Assembly: GCF_037038585.1 (NCBI RefSeq)
Contig: NC_092523.1
Location: 997,001 to 1,061,000, forward strand
Source: Patagioenas fasciata
Taxonomy: Eukaryota > Chordata > Aves > Columbiformes > Columbidae
Direction: 5' to 3'
Length of the DNA: 64,000 nucleotides
The notes beneath the pieces are model-generated. The model was given only the letters and a program-made list of their open reading frames with translations, was not told the DNA's origin and did no database searches. Position numbers and translations under genes: made by a program. This document shows, in pieces, positions 10,361 through 19,796 of this stretch (within the stretch, counting starts at the first letter, position 1; the number at the start of each line of letters is the position of its first letter).

Positions 10361-10450
10361 TCCCAGCAGCGCAACTGGTGCAGCCTGGTCCTGGGGACAG
10401 AGATAAGGGTGCAGGGAAGGTCCCGGCATCTGCGGGACCTGGAACAAGGA
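10361..10450. repeat. Local duplicate, copy 1 of a 90-bp segment
   Basis: TCCCAGCAGCGCAACTGGTG and the following CAGCCTGGTCCTGGGGACA reappear at 10703-10800 with about 85% identity by eye. A CR1 3' fragment lies between the two copies. Confidence 0.8.
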
Positions 10451-10607
10451 CCTGGAGTCTCCTTCCCTGGAGACATTCAAAGCCCGCCTGGACACCTTCC
10501 TGTGCGACCTCACCTAGGCGTTCCTGCTCCAGCAGGGGGATTGGACTAGATGATCTTTTGAGGTCCCTTCCAATCCCAAACATACTGTGATACTGTGATA
10601 CTGTGAA
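10442..10607 (+). mobile_element. CR1 LINE 3' end
   Basis: TTCCCTGGAGACATTCAAAG, the TTGGACTAGATGATCTTTTG motif, AGGTCCCTTCCAATCCCAAA, and a terminal tandem ACTGTGATACTGTGATACTG tail. These are hallmarks of an avian CR1 3' terminus in + orientation. Confidence 0.9.
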
Positions 10608-10702
10608 CAAGGGCAGGATGGGGCTGGCACCTGCAGCACCGAGGGCCAGCCAAGGGGTTGCCCCTGGAACACTCAGTCTCTGCACACCGCCTGCCCTGGC
10701 TC

Positions 10703-10800
10703 TTCCCAGCAGCGCAACGAGTGCAGCCTGGTCCTGGGGACACAGAGACGAGGGTGCGGGGAAGGTCCCAGCAGCGGCGGGACCTGGATGGGGACAGGCT
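10703..10800. repeat. Local duplicate, copy 2 of a 90-bp segment
   Basis: Copy of 10361-10450. The sequence just before it (about 10640-10700, CTGGAACACTCAGTCTCTGC) is itself partly repeated at 10867-10922 (CTGGAACGCTAAATCTCTGC), so the block behaves as an old tandem duplication. Confidence 0.75.
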
Positions 10801-10857
10801 GTAAGCAGGACGGACAGACCGTGAGCAGGACGGACAGACCGTGAGCAGAACGGACAG
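10800..10857. repeat. 20-bp tandem repeat, three copies
   Basis: Unit GTGAGCAGGACGGACAGACC, three nearly identical copies. Confidence 0.9.
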
Positions 10858-10922
10858 GCACTCAGGGCGAGCCCAGGATTGCTCCTGGAACGCTAAATCT
10901 CTGCAGACCTCCTGCCCTGACC

Positions 10923-13239
10923 CGCATGGAGGGGATTTGAGACGTGGGGCGCATCAAGGGCTTGGGAGAGGATCGGGATGCGTGTCCTCCTTCATCCAGC
11001 CCCAGGGCTGCAGGAACACCCCGGTGCCGTGGGCAGGGAGCCAGCGATTACCTCTGGACCCTCTGAGCTCCTTCTCCTCCTTTCCTTCTGGAGCGACACA
11101 CGTTAAGCCAAATCCTCCCGTCACATGGTTTAAAGGCAGAGGAAGGGAATAAGGGCAGGTCAGGAGGTGAACTGGAGGCCACGGATTTGCCACCGGGCAG
11201 AGGAACCTTGTAGAAATGTGCTCGGCATTTCTCCTTGGATAAATGAGTGCGTGCTTTGATTTGCTGTTTGCGGTAATCCTGGGGAGGGCTGAAATGCAGC
11301 CGTTGCTGGCGGCGGGGGCGGCGGGGGGCAGGCGCGGGCCGGGCTCGCTGCCCCCGCTCTGCGCTGCCAGAGCCGTCCCCGAGCGCCAGCCCGGCCGGCC
11401 GCGCCGTGACAGCGATGCTGATGGCTCTTGCCATGATTATTGCCAGCCTGCCGGGCTGAAAGGCCCCGTCTGGTCGGGAAACGAGCCCGCTCGCTCCGTG
11501 TGAGCAGTGGCGCGATGTCCCCTTGCAGATGTGGCTCTCACCGCTGCCCCGGTCCCTGATGGCTCCGTGGTGGGACTGGTGCCAAATAATGCCAGCCCGG
11601 TGGTGCGGAATGGGGGGAGTCACTGCCATGCCAAGGTGGGACAACACGGTGCCAACCCCTCGTGACACCTCTGCGCATTTCCCAGGATTTACCCGAACCC
11701 CAAACCCTCGGCAATCACAGCCCCACATCGTCCCCAGCCCGCCCCGGGGTGTCCCCAGCCAGGGCCACCTCTCCTCCATCCCAGTGCTGGTGCTGCTCAC
11801 GTCCTCCCTCCCCGAGGTTTAGCGCTCTCCGTCACATCTGCTAAGTCCATCCTGCTGCTTCCTCGCCATCGTCACCAATTATCTGTTGGGTGACGGCAAG
11901 ACTGGGTGGCTGTGGTCGTGTGGGGGGCTGGGAGTGGTGGGGAGGAGGGGACGGGGCTCACCCAGCCTGGCTGAGCCCCACAGACCCTCTGCAGCCCCCT
12001 TGACCCCCACTGAACCGCCATGTGCCGTGGGAATGGGGAGGAAGGGCTGGTCGCTGCCCTCCCAGGGCTGGGAGGGTGAGCTGGGCCATCCCCAGCCCCC
12101 CTGGAATCCCTTCCCAGCATCTCATCACCCCATAACCCCACGAGGGTCTGGGAATGTCTGTCCTCCAGTGTTGCCTGCACCCCACTGCTCCTCCTGACAG
12201 CAGCGGAGTTTTATTGGGGTCCCTTGGGGCCTCCCCTTGTCTACTGGAATCGTCAGCTCAGCTGGGGACACTACAGGACCCCGGATCCCCCTGGGGCTCC
12301 ACGGAGAAGGTGCAACAGGCCTCCAAACGTTAATTGATGCTCATTAATTGGAATTGCCTGTGTGTGGCAGTGATGGGTGCCTGGGGGATGAAATATGGTT
12401 TGGAGCTGATTTTTCCCTCCCGGGGCAGGACACGGTGGCTGTGGGGCCCCAACCAACTGTCCTGGGGGACCCACTGTGAGTGTCCTTGGGGACAGGGGTC
12501 CTGGGGGGAGGGAGGTTTCCAGCAAAGCATGAGGTGGGGAAAGCGGAAAGGTCAAGGTTATCAAAAGGTGGCAGCAGGTCCCCAGGGGCTGTGATCACAC
12601 CCTCATACCTGATGGCACACGGCATGCCATCAGCACCCGCACCTTGTCACCCGTGTGTCCCCACAGCCCCGCTCGGCCTCACTGGGAGCAGCTGCAGGGC
12701 AGGACATGAACCAGAAACCGCAACAAAACCCCGCACAGCATCTTCTGGTGTGGGATAACCTGCAGCTGCTCCTTGGAGAAGCAGAACCCCGAGGTTTGTT
12801 CATCCCCCTTCTCCTCACCCCGCTCTCGGGTACCATCCCAGTGCCCACCTGACGCTTCCCAGTTTGTGGCTCCATGTCCCATGTTGGTCTGGGCTCTGTT
12901 GTGGATGTTTCCCATGGAGACACTGGTCTGTGGACACCCATGTGCCACCAGCCCTTGCTGCAGGGATGTCACCAGCTGCACTAGGAGCCCCAGCAGTGGG
13001 ACACAGACAGAAATGAGGGGTGGGGGCGTCTGCAACTGCACATCCCTCCCCGTGGGTCCTGTGCACACTGGGGAGGGTAAACCGAGGCACAGATAACACA
13101 GCCTCTGCGTGTGCTGGAGCTGGGGAACACAACCAGGGTATCGCAGCCCTCTCCTCCAAGCCATGGTCTGGGGGTCCGCCCTGCCCCGTGGGGGCCTGGA
13201 GATTTTTCCTTCCCCCTCGCCCCAATGAGTATTTTGTTT
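10923..13239. other. Intergenic, no gene supported
   Basis: Unique sequence with one CpG-rich patch near 11300-11420. A TAAT-rich spot lies at 12330-12350 (TTAATTGATGCTCATTAATT). Possible reading frames have no recognisable domains and no convincing splice structure. Confidence 0.55.
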
Positions 13240-13600
13240 TTAGTTATTCAGGGCAGGGTTCCTGGGGCTCTCCGGGGCCGGGACCACAGCCCCAGGGTGT
13301 GAGGAGTGGGGCTGCTCAGAGCAGGGGTGCCAGGAATGGGGATCCTGGGGCAGAGATGCCGAGAGCAGGGTCCCTGGAGCTGGGACCCCTCAGGTGGGCA
13401 CCCCAAGAACTGGGATCACAGCGGGGGAGTGGGAGAGGGGACCCAAGAAACCAGGGTGGTGAGAGAAAGGATGCCAGGAGCCAGCTCCCAGGAGGGGGGA
13501 TGCCAGAGGAGGAGATCCCGGAGCGGGATACCAGGGCTGGGGCTACTAAAGGAGGCGATCCCAGGAACGGGGTCCCAGGGGCGGGGAAGGATCTGGGGTC
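13240..13600. repeat. Degenerate purine-rich repeat (GGGATCCCAGGA type)
   Basis: Successive diverged units built on GGGATCC(C/T)(A/G)GG and GATGCCAGGAG, roughly 25 bp each. G/A-rich on the + strand. Confidence 0.6.
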
Positions 13601-13782
13601 CCTGTCCCCGCCGCTCCCCGTGTCGAGGTGGCCCCGCTGCTGCAGACTCGTTTGGGGTGGGGATCCCCGGGTGGTGGTGACTGAACCGGGGCTCTGGACG
13701 GGGACCCGCGGTGCCGGCGGGCTCTGTCGGTGTCGGGGTGCGGGAACAGCCGTGCCGGGGGGGCTGCGGCACCGGCCCGCTC

Positions 13783-13816
13783 AGATTTCGTTTGATTTCG
13801 TTTGATTTCGTTTTAT
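13783..13816. repeat. 10-bp GTTTGATTTC repeat, three copies
   Basis: Three perfect or near-perfect TTTGATTTCG units inside an otherwise CpG-rich block (about 13700-14300). Confidence 0.85.
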
Positions 13817-14335
13817 CCGAGCGGGTGCGGCGGAGCCGGGCGGGCCGGGCCGGGGGCAGCGCACTCACCTATGGGAGAGCTTGGCGGGGCTTAGGGGTGA
13901 CTGTGGCCCTAGGACGGGGATCCCCTGGCCGGGGACGGGGGTGTTCCGACCGCCCGCTCCCGCGGCCGCCCCGGGCTCCCCGGGCCCGCCGGTTCCGCTA
14001 ACGAAATCAGCGCTGTGGGGGAAGCCAGGGGGTCTACGTCGGGGCTGGGCACCCCCGAGAGGACCTCGGGACGGGAGTGGCGGCGATGGGACCCTACGAG
14101 ACCCCAAAGCTCTCCCCCATCCTCTGTCCTCGGCGGGGTCCCCGCAGCGGCCACCGCAGCCCGGGACGGGCGGAGCCGCCGAGGCCACCCGGTCCCCGCG
14201 TGTCCCGGCGGGCAACCCCAGGCCTGGCGCGGGTGGGAGCCGGTGGCCCCGGGGATGACCACGGAAGTGGTTTCGGCCAGTGAGCCGCTCCTGGTCCTGG
14301 TAAAATGAACCCGCAGCGCGGGGACCATGCACTGG

Positions 14336-14590
14336 CCATTACACGTGTCCGTGCACACCCACCCGTGTCCGTGCAAGGTTACACAGTGTCCGTGCAAAGT
14401 TACACCGTGTCCATGCGAAGTTACGCTGTGTCCATGCTCACCCACCCGTGTCCGTGCAAAGTTACACCGTGTCCGTGCACACTCACCCGTGTACGTGCAC
14501 CGTTACGGTGTGTCTATGCTCATCCACCCGTGTCCGTGTACGGTTACACCGTGTCCATGCACACGCACCAGTGTCCATCCTCGGCTCTAC
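14336..14590. repeat. 21-bp minisatellite, block 1
   Basis: About twelve units of GTGTCCGTGCAAAGTTACAC plus one base, with CACCCACCC variants. Because 21 is divisible by 3, frames stay open and read as a seven-residue repeat such as TVSVQSY. Confidence 0.9.
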
Positions 14591-14839
14591 CGGATAATTT
14601 GATACGCTGTATGGGGTGCAGTTTTAGCAACAAAACAACCAACCGACCAACAACCCGACCCCCAAAGCACGCACCCCACGGGAAGGGAGCGGGCGCGGTT
14701 CCGCTGTGCCCACGCGCGGCTGTCCCGTGTGTCCGTGTGTCCGTGCAGAGCCGCGCCGTGCGCTTGCAGCCCCCCGGGCCCGGTCGGTCCCCTCGAGTCC
14801 CGGTAAAGGGGGCACGGTCACACCGGGCACGGTCACTCT

Positions 14840-15790
14840 GTGTGTGTAGTTACACCATGTCCGTGCACATTTCTCCCGTGTCCGTGCACGGTTCCCCCGT
14901 GTCCATACATGTTCACCCCGTGTTTTCGCACGGTTCCCCAGTGTCCGTGCACATTCACCCGTGACCGTACGTATTTTTCCCCGTGTCCATCCACATTTTT
15001 CCCTGTCCTTGCACGATTCTCCCGTGTTCGTCCACGCTTACTCATGCCCTTGCACATTTACTTCGTGTCCGTGCACTGTTCCCCCGCGTCCGTCCACGTC
15101 TATCAGTGATAGTGCGTATTTTCCCCGTGTCCATCCACGTTTATCCGTGTCCGTGGACGTTTACCCTGTGTCCCTGCACAGTCCTCCCGTGTCCGTTCAC
15201 GTTTACCCGTGATCCTGCACCGTCCCCCCTTGTTTTCGCACGGTTTCCCCATGTCCCTGCACAGTCCCCCCGTGTTTTCGCACGGTTTCCCCGTGTCCCT
15301 GCACAGTGCCCCCGTGTCCTTTTACACTTCCCCGTGATCCTGCACAGTCCCCACTTGTTTTTGCACGGTTCCTCCGTGTCCCTGCACGGTCCCCTCGTGA
15401 TTTTCCAGGGTTCCCCCGTGTCTGTACACGGTTCCCCGGTGTTCATGCACAGTCCTCCCCGTGTCCGTTCACGTTTACCCGTGATCCCGCATAGTCTCCC
15501 CGTGTTTTTGCACGGCTCCCCTTGTTCGTGCACAGTCCCCCCGTGTCCCTGCACAGTCCCCCTGTGTCCTCGCACGGCTCCCCTTGTTCGTACACAGTCC
15601 CCCCGTGTCCCTGCACAGACCCCCGTATTCGTGCGCAGTCCCCCCGTGTTCGTGCACAGTCCCCCAGTGTTCTCGCACGGCTCCCCTTGTCCGTACACAG
15701 TCCCTCCGTGTCCGCGCACAGTCCCTCGTGTTCCTGCACCGTCCCCCCGTGTCGGTGCCCAGTCCCCCCGTGTTCTCGCCCGGCTCCCCG
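14840..15790. repeat. 21-bp minisatellite, block 2
   Basis: About 45 units of the GTGTCCGTGCACGGTTCCCC family. It is related to block 1 and separated from it by about 250 bp of non-repeat DNA. Long open frames exist on both strands (for example + from 14983 and - from 15944) but only repeat short peptides. Confidence 0.9.
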
Positions 15791-16540
15791 TTCCCACGGA
15801 CGCCCCGCAGTCGTTACCGTGCTCCGCCGCGCCGGCCCGGCCCGGCTCCCCGGCTGCCCTCGGCCGCGGCCCCGCTGCTCCAGAACCGGGGGACCCTTTG
15901 TGGCGCCCAGGGGTCCCCGCAGCCCCCAGCCGAGAGCACCGCACTGGGCCCGCGCTTCTTCCCGGGAAACACCGTTCGTTTGCGGGGAGGGGAAGAGAAG
16001 GAGGAGGACGAGGGTCCCCCGTCTCCGGGCGGCCCCGGTGTCCCCTGGCCCGCTAAAGCCGCGCTCGGCGTGAGCCCGGCGGGTCGGGACTCCCCGGGGC
16101 GGTGGGTTTGGTGTCCGCGGAAGCTCCGGCTCCGCTCCCGGCGACACACCGCCCGAAGCCCGGGCCCGGGGCCCGCAGGCCGCCGGTGCGGGCCGTGGAC
16201 CCGGGGAAATCCGGCCGCAGGGAGCCCAGCCCAGCCGAGCCCGGCACAGCCGAGCCGAGCTGAACCGTGCCGAACCGAGCGGGCACCGTGCGTTACCTTC
16301 ATTTCCAGCGATCCGAGGTGCCGGGCCCGGGCAGCTCTGGGCGCAGATCGGGCGCCTTCGCCAGGATGTAAAACGCGAAAATGAAGGAATATATTTCTTT
16401 TTATTCTTCGCCGCCCTCGTAACGAGGGGCGAGAGCGGGGCGGGCTCGGCGGGAATGGAAACGGGGCCGCTCCGGGAGAATGAGCTCCCCCGGGCCGGGC
16501 TGCCCCGGGCGGGTTCTGCTCCGAATGGCCCGAGTGAGGC
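15790..16540. other. CpG-island-like block
   Basis: Very GC- and CpG-rich unique sequence directly after the minisatellite. No coding exon could be supported. It may be part of the VAX2 upstream CpG-rich domain, interrupted by the A/T-rich tract at 16545-16670. Confidence 0.6.
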
Positions 16541-16544
16541 AGAA

Positions 16545-16670
16545 AAAACAGCGATAATAGTAATACTTATAATAACAACGATAACAAAACCGGTTATAAC
16601 AACGATAAAACAAAATCAACAACAATAATAATTCTATAATAGTAAAAATAGGCAGTGTGTATTTTTAAAA
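16545..16670. repeat. A-rich AATAAT/AACAAC tract
   Basis: Low-complexity ATAATAGTAATACTTATAAT and AACAACGATAACAAAACC-type sequence, isolated inside the CpG-rich domain. Confidence 0.85.
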
Positions 16671-19454
16671 TGATTATCACTGTCAGTACTGCCGATGCCA
16701 AGGCCGGTCAGGCAGAGGCGGCCGCGGCTCCGCTCCACGCCACGCAGCCCGCGGAGGAGCGCGGATCCTTCGCCTCCGCTTCCCGGGAGCGGCGGCACCG
16801 GCTCGTACCCGGGTATTTCCCTTTCTCGGTTCCCCCGCAAGCTCAGACCCACCCGGAGCAAATTTCCGATCATTATTATTAACGATAGCAATAGCGAGAA
16901 CGAGGAAAACAGCATGGAAAGAGCAGGAGCCGGGGGGACTCGGAGGGTCTGGGGTCTGACCGGGCTCCGGGGCCGTTTCTCGCCCGATTGTACCTCGGCC
17001 CCAGCCGCCGCCCGGTGCCGGGGCTCGGCGGAGCGAGGATATTTCATTCCAGCGGGTCCGGAACGGCCGCTGACCTCCGCCAGACCCGCCAAACCCGGCC
17101 TGCAGCCTTGCCCCACGCGTGACCGCCGGGCATCGCCTCTGCAGGCGGAGGGTGGCTTTGGGCAGGGGTTATTTTTCTTAGTTTTCGTTATGAATCCTTT
17201 ACCAATCTCCCGATATGAACCGTCCTCCGGCCGGGCCCGGCGGCGGGGAGAGCGGGGAACGACTGCCCGGGCCGGCCTTGCCTCAGCTCCGGGAACCGGG
17301 AGCGGAGAACCAGGAACGGGGAAACGGGAGCGGGGAACCAGGAGAGGGGAACCAGGAGCGGGGAACCGATGCCGGCGCCAGCGCCCACTCCGACCCGGGG
17401 CTCCCTCCCGGCCCCGCAGAGCCGAGGGTGCGGGCGGGGGACACCGGCCTTTTGCGGACCCCGCTCGGCCCCTGCTCCGCTCCCGCACGGCCGCGTCCCT
17501 TCTCCTCGCTCTCCTCCTGCTCCGAGTTATTCGTTTGCTTTATTTTCTTTTAAATTATTTTTTAAATGTATTTGCTCAGTTTCTTTTATTTTTTCCCCGT
17601 TAACCTGTTTTTATTTGCTCCACGCTCTCTCGATTATTTGAGGGATGGGCGCAGGCTGCCGCAGACTCGGGGCCCACCCCAGCCCAGGGGCAAATTTGGA
17701 GGCCTTCAACTCCCTGTCCCCGACAAAAACCCCTCGGGGACACCCCAGCTCCGGCCGAGCCCGCCGCAGCCTCGGACGATGTCGGTATCGGGCTGCGGGA
17801 GCGGCGGAGCCCCGGTGGGTGTCGGGGAGCCCCGGTGTGTCCTTCGCCAGGTCCCGGTCGCTGGGGATTGAGCTCTCGGGGATGCTGGGCTCTCGGAAAT
17901 TGGATTAACAGCTAATTTATTTATTTTTAATCCACCGTTATTACAACCGCTTCGATTTGAGGGGATTCGGGGCGAGATGAAGAGGGGTGCCGCCCGCCCG
18001 CGCCCCCGAGGTGAAGCATCGCGGCCACTTTGCCGCCGGGTTTGCCCCATTGCAGAGAGCGGCGGAAAGGAGCGCACCGGGAGGGGGGAGCTCCTCGGGC
18101 CCCCCGGCCTGGGAAACCGCTCCGGAGCAGGAGCCGGTGCCGGCATCGGAGCGGCCCGGGGCGGGGACTGCGCCTGCCGGGAGCGGCCGTGGCAGAGCAG
18201 GGGGATTTCGGGGTTCTGTCCATCCCGGGGAGGTGTTGGGGTAACCCCGGTAGAAGCGGAGACCCTCGGGCTACCGGGCTGCGGGGCACGGTGGGGAAGA
18301 GGCCCGGAGCCGCCCCGGCCGGCCTGGAGGGGCGCGGGCAGCGCGGTGTGGGGGCGGGCAGAGCCTAGCTGAGGCCGGGCTATTTCTTTATTCCTTTCCA
18401 TCTCGGCTGGCCCTTCTCCGCCGAGGCGGGGGTCCCCGTGGGTGACCCCCCCGAGCAGAGGGCACCCCCCGGCCCTGCCTGGCCCTGCCTGGCGCTGCCG
18501 CCGCGCTGCCCGCACTCCCGGGGCCGGGTAGCGGCCGCCGAGGGGCTCTTTGTTTACCAATCGGTATCACGGACCGAGAGAGCAGGAAATTGCGTCTGTG
18601 CCGGGCCGTTAATTTTAAATCGCTCTTTTTCCTCCCACCGCCTCTCCCCGAGCCGCTCCCCGCCGACCCGGGGGCTCGGCCGCCCGCTCCCGGCTCCGGC
18701 AGCGGCCGGGGATGCGCAGAGGAGCGCGGCGGCCGGGGGAGGGCCGGGCCGGAGAAATAAGGGCCCCCATCTTCTTCCCCGGTCCCACCCCCGGCCGCTT
18801 CCTCCGCAGCTCCCTCCCCTCGGCCTTCGCTTCCCCTCCGCTCCCCCCATAAAATTATCATCGCGCCCGCTCCTTTCCCCATCTCCCGGTATTGATTTCC
18901 CTGCACGCGAATCCCAGCGCAGCGCGGCGAGCCCGGGCACCGGCGGCTCCTCCGCCCGCTCCCGCCGCTGCCGCCCGCCTCCCCGCCGGGACCGGGACCG
19001 GCTCTCCATGGAAGGGCAGCGGCGGCGGCCGGAGCGCCTGAAGTTTGCCCGGAGCGAGGTGCCGCGGGAGACGGAGCTGGGGAGGGCGCGGGGTGGGGGG
19101 GAGAAATGGGGAGGGGGACGCTCAGCAGCCTGTCAAAGTTTTTAACTCCTTTTTACACCCCCACTTTGTACCCTCTCGGGACGCCCCGACAGGTCCCCCC
19201 ACCCCGGGTACCACCCCCGGCCGGTGGAGCGTACCGGAGCGGGGTGTGTTTTAAATGCCAAGCCCCCCCTCGGGGGTGGGAGAGGCAGAGGGTGACGGTC
19301 CCCGGCGGTCTCCAGCCATGGGGGTGAGCTGGGGCGCGGTGCCCCCGGCTCTGCCAGGGTACTGAGCCCCGGGGGGGGAACCGGGGAGGGGCGGGGAGGG
19401 GAAGGGGTCTGGGGAAGGTGGGGGGGGCTCCCCTCCCCCCCCCCGCCTAGTCTT

Positions 19455-19492
19455 GCCTCCTCTCTCCCTCTCTCTGTCTCTCTCTCTCCCTC
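19455..19492. repeat. CT-rich microsatellite in VAX2 5' leader
   Basis: CCTCTCTCCCTCTCTCTGTC-type tract ending a few bases before the first in-frame ATG at 19496. Confidence 0.85.
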
Positions 19493-19495
19493 CCG

Positions 19496-19796
19496 ATGTT
19501 TGATCCCGCCGCGGCACCCGCAGGGATGAGCGATGGCGGGGCCGAGCCTGGAAGGAGCCCCGTGCTGCTGGCCGAGCCCGCGGCCACCGGGCGGGCCCGG
19601 GAGAAGGCACCGACCCGGGCGGAGCTGGAGAGCGCTCTGCGCGGCGGAGGAGGCGGCGGTGGCGGCCGTGGTGGCTTCAAGGACATCCCGGGAACGTCGG
19701 CGGTCAGCCCCGGCTCCTCCAAGGAGTGCGCCCCGGACAGCGAGAGCCCGTCGGGAGCCGGCGAGGCGGACTATTGCCGCCGCATCCTGGTGCGAG
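19496..19796 (+). CDS. VAX2: VAX2 exon 1
   Basis: Encodes the N-terminus with a run of eight glycines at about residues 50-57, ending [11 protein letters not shown] plus the first base of the next Asp codon. Donor GAG|GTACGG at 19797. The start at 19496 is the most upstream in-frame ATG. The alternative at 19526 would remove ten residues. Confidence 0.85.

Noticed and set aside
13840-13890. Possible minus-strand splice donor (CTCCCATAGGTGAGTGCGCT on the reverse strand) suggesting an antisense gene upstream of VAX2
   Set aside because: An isolated donor-like motif in CpG-rich DNA. No matching exon, acceptor or protein similarity was found.
14983-16056. Open reading frame of over 350 codons
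   Set aside because: It is the 21-bp minisatellite read as a heptad repeat plus CpG-rich flank. Similar frames exist on the opposite strand.
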